The notes under the pieces were generated by a model. The model was given only the letters and a program-made list of their open reading frames with translations. It was not told the origin of the DNA and did no database searches. Made by a program: the position numbers and the translations under genes. A stretch of 64,000 nt of DNA from Pedobacter sp. BS3 (GTDB lineage Bacteria > Bacteroidota > Bacteroidia > Sphingobacteriales > Sphingobacteriaceae). The DNA lies in NCBI RefSeq assembly GCF_008274585.1, contig NZ_VTRT01000005.1, forward strand, positions 310,001 to 374,000, read 5' to 3'. This document shows, one piece after another, positions 17,066 to 25,687 of this stretch. Each line of letters starts with the position of its first letter. The first letter of the stretch is position 1.

Positions 17066-17824
17066 TTAAAACCGGATACCCACCGATAATCCGGCACGCA
17101 GGTTGGCCCAGGGGCCGTCTATATGCAGCTTTGCACCATTGTCGTTAACCTCGTAACTGGTTTTTACCAAAGGGAGATCAATGTCATCTAATGATTCTTT
17201 CAGATATTGTTGTTCTTGTGGGGTTAATGATTTATTACCAACCAGGTCTCCTTTTGAAGTACCATAAGCGCCTCCAAGTATCCACCAATCTAAATAAACT
17301 ATTTTTGAAAGTTTCCATTGTGCGCCAAATAAAATACCGCCGGAGAAGGCATTTATTTTACCATCCAGGTTAATAGTTTGTTTGTCGCCATTTTCATCAT
17401 CATAATTATAAGGCACAGCAGCTGTAAAATGGGTGTACCGGGCGTAAGGTGCAATATAAAATCCCTGGTAATTTCCCTTGCCTAAATAGAACCGTACTTC
17501 GGGAGTAATGGTGAGATTGCTGGTTTTCAGGTTCTCGATCTGCTCTTTGGTGTCTTCATCATCTATCAGGCTCTTGAAAGTACCTTTAAACGGGATACCG
17601 CTCTTGGGCATGGTGCTGAACCCTAAGCCTACAGAGATCTTGCGGGTAAGCAGGCGCTCATACTGTACAGAAAATGTTTTCAGAGGCAGCGCCAGCACAT
17701 TCATTTTAACCAGGTTCTGTTTGGATTTCACTGAATCAGCTTTTGCAGCAGACTGGGCGTAAGAGTACTGTGTGAATGCTGCAAATACGAGCATTACAGC
17801 AACAGTTTTAATGGTTGTTTTCAT
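17066..17824 (-). CDS. DUF3575-like outer-membrane beta-barrel protein
   Basis: 252 residues. A signal peptide (about 1-23, ending YSYAQ) is followed by a beta-barrel-like chain beginning with NLVKMNVLALPLKTFSVQYERLLTRKISVGLGF, which matches the start of DUF3575 proteins. The chain alternates aromatic strands and ends with phenylalanine (GLSVGIRF), the usual signal for insertion by the BAM complex. Function is unknown. It is monocistronic. Confidence 0.75.
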   Translation of the reverse strand: MKTTIKTVAVMLVFAAFTQYSYAQSAAKADSVKSKQNLVKMNVLALPLKTFSVQYERLLTRKISVGLGFSTMPKSGIPFKGTFKSLIDDEDTKEQIENLKTSNLTITPEVRFYLGKGNYQGFYIAPYARYTHFTAAVPYNYDDENGDKQTINLDGKINAFSGGILFGAQWKLSKIVYLDWWILGGAYGTSKGDLVGNKSLTPQEQQYLKESLDDIDLPLVKTSYEVNDNGAKLHIDGPWANLRAGLSVGIRF

Positions 17825-17933
17825 GTTGTATAAGTTATTGAGGTTAATTTATGGCGTAAATATATTAATTAAAATAAGTTCTTTAGGTTAAAGTTTAAAT
17901 TAAAAATAGTAAGCGATAGGAGAGTGATATCGA

Positions 17934-18572
17934 TTATTTGCATAAGATCAGTTTTCTCAATTCGGCAGAGATGTTGCCGGCAATGGCGATCAGTTCTTCG
18001 GCAGCATGCTGATTATTGGCAATGATCTGATGGCATGAGTTTTTGTAAGGCAGCAGGTATTGCTGGTAGGCGGGCACAACATGGTTATGCCATTTGTACA
18101 TCACATCATCCTCAGAATAACCCCGTTCATCGTTATCGCGTTTTAAACGGCGCTTCAATGCCACATGCTCATCCGCATCAATAAATAATTTAAGGTTAAT
18201 AACATCGGCTATAGCCTTAAAGTGCAGGATAAACAGGCCTTCAATAACCAGGATGGGGGCCGGTTTTATCTCCAGTATTTTAGGCCTGATGTTGGGATTG
18301 TTAAACGTGTATTCTTGTTTATAAACGGTTTGACCGGTTAATAGAGCATCAATGTGAGTGGTAAACAACTCATGATCTATGGTTGAGGGAACATCAAAGT
18401 TGTACAGCTTGTTTTCTTCGGGCGTTAAATCGCCTACCGGGATATAATAATCATCCTGCGATAATAATGAAACCTCATGCTGCTGGAAATGGTTCAGGAA
18501 GCTGTTCAGAAAAAAGGTTTTACCTGAACCGCTGCTTCCGGTTATGCCAACAACGTATGGCTTAGCATTCAT
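17934..18572 (-). CDS. Uridine-kinase-like P-loop NTPase
   Basis: 212 residues. The Walker A motif GSSGSGKT is at 12-19. QDDYYIPVGDLTPEE and FDVPSTIDHELFTTHI resemble the nucleoside-binding part of uridine kinases, and ILVIEGLFILH is the Walker B-like strand. The lid region KRRLKRDNDERGYS follows. The likely reaction is ATP-dependent phosphorylation of uridine or cytidine. Udk-type and related phosphoribulokinase-fold kinases cannot be fully separated by eye. It lies 7 bp after the LysM gene. Confidence 0.78.
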   Translation of the reverse strand: MNAKPYVVGITGSSGSGKTFFLNSFLNHFQQHEVSLLSQDDYYIPVGDLTPEENKLYNFDVPSTIDHELFTTHIDALLTGQTVYKQEYTFNNPNIRPKILEIKPAPILVIEGLFILHFKAIADVINLKLFIDADEHVALKRRLKRDNDERGYSEDDVMYKWHNHVVPAYQQYLLPYKNSCHQIIANNQHAAEELIAIAGNISAELRKLILCK

Positions 18573-18579
18573 GCAGACT

Positions 18580-19434
18580 TTAAAAGTTAATGTTTACCTG
18601 GAAACGTTTATCTAAAGCGCCCAGTACATCGGCTGTAGCTTTAGTAACCACAATAATAGCATCTTTTGTGGTTTCGTTTTCAGTAAATTTTCCAACAACC
18701 TTGGCAAAGGTACTTTTGCCGTTCATTGGATTGGTGATTTTTACTACCGTGCCAACGGGAGCGGTGCGGTGCAGGGCATACATTTTGGCTGCATCTAATC
18801 CGGGTTCATCAATCCATACGGCAACGCCGCGTTCGCTTTGCTCATGCAGGCCATACCGGTTAGCCGGTATCTCACGTAAATTGCTGTCTAAGCTGTTGGT
18901 ATCTGCCGGGGGCTGTACAATTGCAGGCGAGGGCTTAATGGTTACATGGTTCGGTTCGGGCTGGGGATTTGCATTCTGGCGTACTTTAATTACCTGGCCT
19001 ATGCGTAGCTCGTTAGATTTAAGATTGTTTAGCGCTTTAATGTCGTCTACCGTGGTGTTAAACCGCCGGGCAATAGAAAATAAGGTCTCTTTAGGCCCTA
19101 CCTTATAATCCAGGATATCGCCGCCGGGCTGAGTATTGACCGGGCTTTCGGGCCGTGCAACAACCCTGGCTGGCTGACTGAAATCGTTGCTGGTAGGCAC
19201 TTTGATGATCGTGCCGATCTGCAGGGGCTTATTATCATTAAATTCAATGATTGTTTTTGGCGGTACGTTGTATTTTCTGCCCAACGAATAATACGTTTCT
19301 TTGGGCTCTATTTTATGGATAATTACTTTTTTCCCGTTATTGTTTTCTACGCCGATAGAGTCGATATAGTTGGCGGCAAAGCTGTTAAATGAATAAAAAA
19401 GGCAGAAAACGGTTATCAGAGTTTTAATGTGCAT
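18580..19434 (-). CDS. Exported protein with two LysM repeats and RlpA-like C-terminus
   Basis: 284 residues. It has a signal peptide (about 1-20), LysM 1 at about 41-80 (ETYYSLGRKYNVPPKTIIEF), LysM 2 at about 110-150 (ETLFSIARRFNTTVDDIKAL), a proline-rich linker, and a C-terminal domain at about 205-282 like the RlpA double-psi barrel (GTVVKITNPMNGKSTFAKVVG). LysM repeats bind peptidoglycan. The C-terminal domain lacks a clear catalytic Asp/His pair that I can place, so binding rather than cleavage is a fair guess. Confidence 0.82.
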   Translation of the reverse strand: MHIKTLITVFCLFYSFNSFAANYIDSIGVENNNGKKVIIHKIEPKETYYSLGRKYNVPPKTIIEFNDNKPLQIGTIIKVPTSNDFSQPARVVARPESPVNTQPGGDILDYKVGPKETLFSIARRFNTTVDDIKALNNLKSNELRIGQVIKVRQNANPQPEPNHVTIKPSPAIVQPPADTNSLDSNLREIPANRYGLHEQSERGVAVWIDEPGLDAAKMYALHRTAPVGTVVKITNPMNGKSTFAKVVGKFTENETTKDAIIVVTKATADVLGALDKRFQVNINF

Positions 19435-19463
19435 GAATCAGAATTTCTGTTTACGGTTTGCAA

Positions 19464-20207
19464 TTATACTAAATACGACACAATTTCATTTTTGTTGCGG
19501 ATACAGAATAAATGATTTTTTTGTAAAAAGAACGCTTCCGGATTTGGTTTCTGTATATCAGAACCTAATTTATCATGAAGTAAAATTTTTCCATCGCCGT
19601 ATATGATCAATTCCTGGCTTAAACGGCCGTTCTGCCGGGTATGATATGCCCAGATGCTTTTTTCATTATACATGGCAGTTAATACAGGCCCGCTGACCGT
19701 TCCCGGGATATAGCCGGGCAATTCGCCCTGATGAATTTGCGGAAATACCAGCCCTGTTGGTGTAGCGGCAGGTGCGGTATCCTGGTTCCGCTGACCCGCG
19801 TCGGCAGAAATGGTATAGAGCTTTCGGGGTTGTATCGCCGTATCATAAACTAACAGACCTTTATCGTAAACATCGTATAAAGCGATATTGAATTGCTGCC
19901 ATTGTATCTGTCCCTGAGCGTTTAAACAGATAATACCCCTGTGCTGCGGACTATCCTGGCTGATATAGCCATGCAGGAAAACCAATCCGTGATGAGCTTT
20001 ATCAAGCCCTAACCACCAGTTGTTTTCTAAAGCAAGGTCTTTAAACAATACCTTGCCCGTGCTGTAATTGAGCAATGAAAACTGTGCAGTATGTATTCCG
20101 GTATCGCGGGTTTCAATAGCGATATGCTGATGCTGCTCATCAATTTCCAGTTTCCAGATCAGGCTGCTGAAGGTTTGTTTTAGCGTTTGCTGTATAAGCG
20201 GCAACAT
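19464..20207 (-). CDS. DUF4905 family protein
   Basis: About 247 residues from the ATG at 20207 (MLPLIQQTLKQTFSSLIWKL). Upstream in-frame ATGs at 20219 and 20264 give unlikely N-termini. The chain is rich in short beta strands with W/G/H pairs (LALENNWWLGLDKAHHG, FLHGYISQDSPQHRG) and looks like an incomplete beta-propeller, as in DUF4905. There is no signal peptide and no catalytic motif. It is 29 bp upstream of the LysM gene on the same strand. Confidence 0.65.
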   Translation of the reverse strand: MLPLIQQTLKQTFSSLIWKLEIDEQHQHIAIETRDTGIHTAQFSLLNYSTGKVLFKDLALENNWWLGLDKAHHGLVFLHGYISQDSPQHRGIICLNAQGQIQWQQFNIALYDVYDKGLLVYDTAIQPRKLYTISADAGQRNQDTAPAATPTGLVFPQIHQGELPGYIPGTVSGPVLTAMYNEKSIWAYHTRQNGRLSQELIIYGDGKILLHDKLGSDIQKPNPEAFFLQKNHLFCIRNKNEIVSYLV

Positions 20208-20331
20208 GACCACAAACATACGGATTTTGAAGCGGTATCGGATAGCGGATATTGCGTAGTGCAATGGTGGGGATCGTTGAAATTGTTTAATTGCTGAATT
20301 GCTATATCGTTATCTGATGAACCATACAGGT

Positions 20332-20478
20332 ATTGTCAACTGTCAATTATCAATTATCAACTGTCAATTATCAACTGTCAATTATCAAAGATTGCTTCCG
20401 GTCTTTTCTGACTTTACTAACTTCCCGACTATAAGCTATGAACTATGAACTATGAACTATAAGCCATAAGCCATAAGC
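20332..20478. repeat. Short tandem repeats upstream of the DUF4905 gene
   Basis: Two low-complexity runs: ATCAACTGTCAATT units repeated about three times with partial copies at 20332-20387, and CTATGAA / CATAAGC heptamers at about 20436-20478. They are not coding. Such runs vary in copy number by slippage. They fill the gap between mazG and the DUF4905 gene. Confidence 0.7.
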
Positions 20479-20487
20479 ACGTACAAC

Positions 20488-21294
20488 TTATAACCTCTTC
20501 GCCTCATTCCAGAAAATATCCATTTCTGCCAGGGTCATGTCTTTGAGGTTTTTGCCGAGCTCAAGGGCTTTTTGTTCCAGGTATTGAAAACGCTTAATGA
20601 ATTTACGGTTGGTTTTTTCCAGGGCGTCCTCGGGATTGATGTTAATGAAACGGGCGTAATTGATCAGCGAGAACAGCAGGTCGCCAAATTCATCTTCGGC
20701 TTTAGCGGTGTCAATTACGGTATTGTCGCTCACATTAAATTCCTGCTTAAACTCCCGCATTTCTTCCTCAACCTTTTCCCAAACCTGTCCTTTTTCTTCC
20801 CAATCGAAACCTACGCCGCGGGCTTTTTCCTGTATGCGTGACGCCTTAACCAGTGCCGGAAGCGAAGCCGGAACGCCGGCCAGCACCGAGCGGTTGCCCT
20901 CTTTTAACTTGATTTGCTCCCAGTTGCGTTTCACGTCTTGTTCGTCGGCAACTTCCGTATCGCCATAAATATGCGGATGCCGGTTTATCAGCTTGTCGCA
21001 AATGCCGTTGAGCACATCTGTAATGGTAAAGCTGCCGGTTTCTGAAGCAATGCGGGCATAAAACACCAGGTGAAGCATGATATCGCCCAGTTCTTTTTTT
21101 ATTTCCTGGATGTCGCCATCCAAAATAGCGTCAGATAACTCGTAAGTTTCCTCAATGGTTAAATGGCGCAGGCTTTCCAGCGTTTGTTTTTTATCCCAGG
21201 GACATTGTTCACGCAGGGTATTCATAATGGTAAGCAGGCGCTCAAAAGCGGTGGCCGGAGTTGATGCTGTGATGGGAGGGGTATTAAAGGGCAT
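20488..21294 (-). CDS. mazG: Nucleoside triphosphate pyrophosphohydrolase MazG
   Basis: 268 residues. Two MazG-type all-alpha modules are visible. The N-terminal one has CPWDKKQTLESLRHLTIEETYEL and KKELGDIMLHLVFYARI, with the Mg2+-binding EE..E/ELGD residues. The C-terminal one has AEDEFGDLLFSLINYAR. The enzyme hydrolyses (d)NTPs to monophosphates and pyrophosphate, cleaning up aberrant nucleotides and damping stringent response signals. Length is normal. Confidence 0.95.
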   Translation of the reverse strand: MPFNTPPITASTPATAFERLLTIMNTLREQCPWDKKQTLESLRHLTIEETYELSDAILDGDIQEIKKELGDIMLHLVFYARIASETGSFTITDVLNGICDKLINRHPHIYGDTEVADEQDVKRNWEQIKLKEGNRSVLAGVPASLPALVKASRIQEKARGVGFDWEEKGQVWEKVEEEMREFKQEFNVSDNTVIDTAKAEDEFGDLLFSLINYARFININPEDALEKTNRKFIKRFQYLEQKALELGKNLKDMTLAEMDIFWNEAKRL

Positions 21295-21491
21295 TGTTTA
21301 AGTATAAAGTTAAAAGTCAAAAGTATAAAGTTGGAAGGCAAATACAGAAGAATTCTTCGTTTTTGTTTATCGGACGAGACCCGAAACCGCTTGCAAAGAC
21401 TCGGATTTTTTGACCGTCAGCTTTCCCCTTTTGGTTTGACAATGATTATATTTAACTTTTAATTTTTCGCGTAAAGCCGCCTCATCGTATA

Positions 21492-24400
21492 ATGATATTC
21501 TTTTTAAGATACATCCGGATAACTGTACTGATGCTATGTTTTATGATAGCTCCGGCAGCGCTTTATGCGCAGTTCTTAACGTTTTCGCATCTCAATGTAG
21601 AAAACGGACTGTCGCAAAGTACCGTGCTTGCCATTACGCAGGATAGCCGGGGCTTTATCTGGTTTGGCACCCGCGACGGCTTGAACCGGTATGATACCCG
21701 GGAGTTCAGGGTTTATCGCAATAAACCTGGCGATAAAGCTTCCATCAGCTCAAGCTATTACATTATTGCGTTGCTGGAAGATAGCCGCAAGCGTTTATGG
21801 ATCGGTACCAATCACGGGTTGAACCGCTATATCCCCGAAAGCGATTCCTTTGAGCCTATCCTTAAAGATTCGGTGAATACGCACAACCCCAAGGATAAAA
21901 TTACCTGTATCTATGAGGATAGCGATAAAAACATTTGGGTAGGTACGGGAAACGGTTTAAACCGTTTAACGGCAAACAATAAGCTGGAAGAATATTATCC
22001 GGCAGGAGGAGGCAAAATAGCCGCTCCCGAAAATTTTATTAATACCATATACCAGGATAAAAGCGGCGTTTTATGGATCGGTACATCCAAAGGATTAAAA
22101 ATACTGGAAAGAACCCCGAAAGGTTATTCATTCCGGTCGTTTTTACATTCGGCTGCTGATCCGGGCAGCATAAGCGGTAACGAGATCACTACCATTGCCG
22201 AAGACCGGCAGGGAAACCTCTGGGTAGGGACTAAAAATGCCGGCCTGAACATTTTTGACCGTAAAACCGGCAATTTTCTTCATGTTAAGTATCAGCCCGG
22301 CAATACCAAAAGCCTTTCGAGCGATGTTATCCGGAAAATAGTGGTTGATAAAAATACCGGGCATCTGTGGGTTGCCACTATCAACGGCTTAAACTACCTC
22401 GATCCGGTGAATAAATCGGTGGTATGTTATAAAAACGATTCCGAAAATCCCAACAGCCTGAGCAATAATTCTATCCACGATATTTACCAGGATAAAAACG
22501 GGGTGCTTTGGATCGGAACCATGTATGCCGGCGTTGATATTGCTTACCCGGATGCTACGCCATTTGAGTACTTTCAGCACAGCACCTACAAGAATAGCAT
22601 CAGTGGCAATGTCATTAGCTGTATCATAGAAGATGATCAGCATAATCTGTGGATAGGTACAGAGGGCGACGGCCTGAATTATTACAACATCAAAACCGGT
22701 AAGTTTACCCATTTCAGCTATAACCAGGATGCCCTGGGACTGGGCTCGGGTTTGGTAAAAACGGTGTATATGGACAGGAGGGGGGATGTCTGGGTAGGTT
22801 TGCACGAGGGCGGATTGTTTCGCTACAATAAACCAGCAAATGCGTTTAGCAGGGTCGTACTGTCATCGGCCGGCGCTGATAAGATCAGCCAGAATATTTA
22901 TTGCATCCTGGAAGATCATCAGGGACAGCTTTGGATAGGAACAGGAACAGAAGGCTTATATCTTGTAGATCGTAACACCATGCAGGTTATCCGGCATTTT
23001 TCGGCTAATGCGCCTGAAAAAGCCGATCGCATCAGCGATGATTATACGCGGGTGATTTTTGAAGATTCAAAGCATAATATCTGGCTGGGAACCAGTTCAG
23101 GCCTGAACTTATTGCCCGCCGGTGCTAACGGGTTTGTGCAATATATGGCAGATGCAAAAGCAGCAACACAATTGTATGCCGATTATATTAATTGTATTAC
23201 CGAAGACTCAAAAGGACGTATCTGGATTGGAACCTATCGCGGTGGATTGAGCCTGTATCATCCGCGGCAGCGTGATTTTACTACGTTTACACCTCAGAAT
23301 GGATTACCGAGTGATAACATTCTCGGAATTGTTGAAGATGACGCCGGTTTGCTGTGGATAGGTACCGATAAAGGTTTATCGCGGTTTGATCCGGTAAAGA
23401 AAACGGTAAGAACCTATAACGTTCGCGACGGCCTGCCCGGTATGGAATTTCACTATAATGCGGCCCTGAAAACCAGTTCAGGCCGGTTATATCTGGGCAA
23501 TTATAACGGGTTGGTGTCATTTATACCGGCTCAGATCAAAGAATATAACCTGTCGTCGCCATTGGTATTTACAGGGCTTAAGCTGTTTAACAGGCCGGTA
23601 ACTATCGGCGATAACAGCAATTTGCTCAGGCAGGATATTTCATACACTCAAAAATTAACGTTTACGCATAACCAGAATGTATTTACCTTAAACTTTGCCA
23701 CATTAAATTACATCCGGTCGGCCAAGAACCAGTACGCCTATAAGCTCGAAGGGTTTGATAAAGACTGGAATTATACCACCAATCCCGAGGTTACGTATAC
23801 CAATTTACCTGCCGGCCGTTACCAGTTTAAAATAAAAAACAGCACCAACGGGCTTGATAATGGTCGGTACAACAGTATAGCCATAGAAGTATTGCCCGCT
23901 CCCTGGAAAACCTGGTGGGCGTATGTATTATATGCCATGACCATTGGAACAATTTTGTATTTCGTGATCCGCTTTTTGAGAGGGCAGGCCCGGCTTGAAC
24001 GCGAATTGTATTATGAGCATTTGGAAAATGTGCGTCAGAAAGAAATGCACCAGATGAAGCTGGACTTTTTTACCAATATTTCGCATGAGATCAGAACGCC
24101 GCTTACGCTGATCTTAGGCCCGCTGGAAAAGCTGCTATCCGATACCGTAAATCATCTGAGCCTGTACACCCAGGTTAAGCTGGTTAAAAACAATGCCGAC
24201 CGGCTGATGCGCCTGATCAACGAATTGCTGGATTTCAGAAAAGCAGATACCGGGAACCTTAAATTGAGCAAAAGTCCGACCAACCTGATCGCCTTTTCAA
24301 GGGATATTTTTGTTTCCTTCGAGCCTATGGCACAAAGCCGGAACATCCGGTATGAATTTGTATGCGATACCGATAGGATCGATGTTGCCATAGACAGGCT

Positions 24401-25610
24401 GCAAATGGAAAAGGTGGTATTTAACCTGTTGTCAAACGCCTTTAAATTTACGCCGGATAACGAGCATATCACCTGTTTGATACGGGTAAATAATAACCAG
24501 GTGGAGCTTAAAGTAAGCGATAATGGCCGGGGGATCCCTTATGCCGACCAGGATAAGATATTTACGAGCTATTACCAAGCCGGTAATCAGAATATGACTA
24601 TCGGTACCGGTATCGGTTTGGCGCTAACCCGCACCATTGTGCAGCTGCATGAAGGTACTATCACCTTTGAAAGCATCCCAGCGCAGCCGCATTCGCCCGG
24701 TAGAACCTGTTTTACCGTTTGTTTACCTTTACAGGAAATAAATATCCGCGATGATTATTCTGATGATGGATTCCCGGTAACAAATACCGTCGATGAAGCG
24801 TATCCGGCAAGTCAGCAACTAACAGCAACAGACCCTGCTGTAGCAACGCATCATATTTTGCTGGTAGAGGATAACGAAGAAGTACGGCAATTTATTCGCG
24901 AATCTTTATCGGAGAACTATATTATTCACGAGTGTGTAAACGGGTTGCAAGGCTGGCAAACCGCTGTTGAGCTGATCCCGGATCTGATCATCAGCGATGT
25001 AATGATGCCCGAAATGGACGGTATTGCGTTATCATCTAAGCTGAAAACGGATGAGCGAACCAGTCATATCCCCATTATTCTGCTGACTGCGAAAGCCGCT
25101 CATACGCACCAGGTGAGCGGCCTGGAAACCGGTGCCGATGTGTACATCACCAAGCCGTTCAGCATTAAATTGCTGGAGCTGAATATCCGTAATCTTATTC
25201 GCTACCGTGAGATCATGCGGGATAAATTCAGCCAGCAGGTTACCTTGCAGCCTAAAAATATTGTGCTTGAATCGCCGGACGAGAAGTTCCTGGAGAAGCT
25301 GATGAATATCATCGAAACCCACATGGCCGATCCGGAATTTAATGTGGCGGCGCTGGTATCGAAGATAGGGATGAGCCAAACCGTATTGTATCGTAAAATT
25401 AAAGCGCTTACCGGCTTGCCAATTACCGATTTTATCAAATCGGTGCGGTTAAAGCAGGCGGCACAGTTATTATCACAGCATAAATTGAATATATCGGAAG
25501 TTGCCTATGCCGTTGGCTTTAATGACAGGAAGTATTTCAGTAAAGAGTTCCGGAAGCAATTTGGAAAGGCACCCTCAGAATTTAGTGTAGAACGCTTAGG
25601 TCAGGAGTAG
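21492..25610 (+). CDS. Hybrid two-component system regulator (HTCS), left flank of the PUL
   Basis: 1372 residues. After a signal peptide (to about 26) comes a periplasmic sensor of about fourteen propeller repeats of the type WIGT..GLNR, then a Y_Y_Y domain (about 710-800), one membrane helix (about 807-828), a histidine kinase with ISHEIRTP (His865) and GTGIGLALTRTIV, a receiver (about 1118-1230, phospho-acceptor Asp1169 in SDVMMPEMDG) and a C-terminal AraC-type helix-turn-helix (about 1270-1370). Such one-protein sensors bind a glycan breakdown product in the periplasm and activate PUL transcription. The PUL follows on the same strand after two divergent genes. The intact phosphorelay residues suggest it is active. 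Confidence 0.95.
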   Translation: MIFFLRYIRITVLMLCFMIAPAALYAQFLTFSHLNVENGLSQSTVLAITQDSRGFIWFGTRDGLNRYDTREFRVYRNKPGDKASISSSYYIIALLEDSRKRLWIGTNHGLNRYIPESDSFEPILKDSVNTHNPKDKITCIYEDSDKNIWVGTGNGLNRLTANNKLEEYYPAGGGKIAAPENFINTIYQDKSGVLWIGTSKGLKILERTPKGYSFRSFLHSAADPGSISGNEITTIAEDRQGNLWVGTKNAGLNIFDRKTGNFLHVKYQPGNTKSLSSDVIRKIVVDKNTGHLWVATINGLNYLDPVNKSVVCYKNDSENPNSLSNNSIHDIYQDKNGVLWIGTMYAGVDIAYPDATPFEYFQHSTYKNSISGNVISCIIEDDQHNLWIGTEGDGLNYYNIKTGKFTHFSYNQDALGLGSGLVKTVYMDRRGDVWVGLHEGGLFRYNKPANAFSRVVLSSAGADKISQNIYCILEDHQGQLWIGTGTEGLYLVDRNTMQVIRHFSANAPEKADRISDDYTRVIFEDSKHNIWLGTSSGLNLLPAGANGFVQYMADAKAATQLYADYINCITEDSKGRIWIGTYRGGLSLYHPRQRDFTTFTPQNGLPSDNILGIVEDDAGLLWIGTDKGLSRFDPVKKTVRTYNVRDGLPGMEFHYNAALKTSSGRLYLGNYNGLVSFIPAQIKEYNLSSPLVFTGLKLFNRPVTIGDNSNLLRQDISYTQKLTFTHNQNVFTLNFATLNYIRSAKNQYAYKLEGFDKDWNYTTNPEVTYTNLPAGRYQFKIKNSTNGLDNGRYNSIAIEVLPAPWKTWWAYVLYAMTIGTILYFVIRFLRGQARLERELYYEHLENVRQKEMHQMKLDFFTNISHEIRTPLTLILGPLEKLLSDTVNHLSLYTQVKLVKNNADRLMRLINELLDFRKADTGNLKLSKSPTNLIAFSRDIFVSFEPMAQSRNIRYEFVCDTDRIDVAIDRLQMEKVVFNLLSNAFKFTPDNEHITCLIRVNNNQVELKVSDNGRGIPYADQDKIFTSYYQAGNQNMTIGTGIGLALTRTIVQLHEGTITFESIPAQPHSPGRTCFTVCLPLQEINIRDDYSDDGFPVTNTVDEAYPASQQLTATDPAVATHHILLVEDNEEVRQFIRESLSENYIIHECVNGLQGWQTAVELIPDLIISDVMMPEMDGIALSSKLKTDERTSHIPIILLTAKAAHTHQVSGLETGADVYITKPFSIKLLELNIRNLIRYREIMRDKFSQQVTLQPKNIVLESPDEKFLEKLMNIIETHMADPEFNVAALVSKIGMSQTVLYRKIKALTGLPITDFIKSVRLKQAAQLLSQHKLNISEVAYAVGFNDRKYFSKEFRKQFGKAPSEFSVERLGQE

Positions 25611-25621
25611 CGGCAAAAAAA

Positions 25622-25671
25622 AGCCCCCATTTCGCTGCTCTGAACCTGATGGAGGGGCGAAAATGGGAGCT
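25622..25671. terminator. Two-way terminator hairpin
   Basis: AGCCCCCATTTCG (25622-25634) pairs imperfectly with CGAAAATGGGAGCT (25658-25671), with an A-run on the left and a T-rich stretch on the right. It lies between the HTCS gene (+) and the convergent secreted-protein gene (-). Confidence 0.5.
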
Positions 25672-25687
25672 AAGCTTATTATACAAA

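Noticed and set aside
20332-20478. Possible CRISPR or iteron origin from short direct repeats
   Set aside because: Units of 7-14 bases with no spacers, low complexity, and no replication gene nearby. Slippage repeats explain them.
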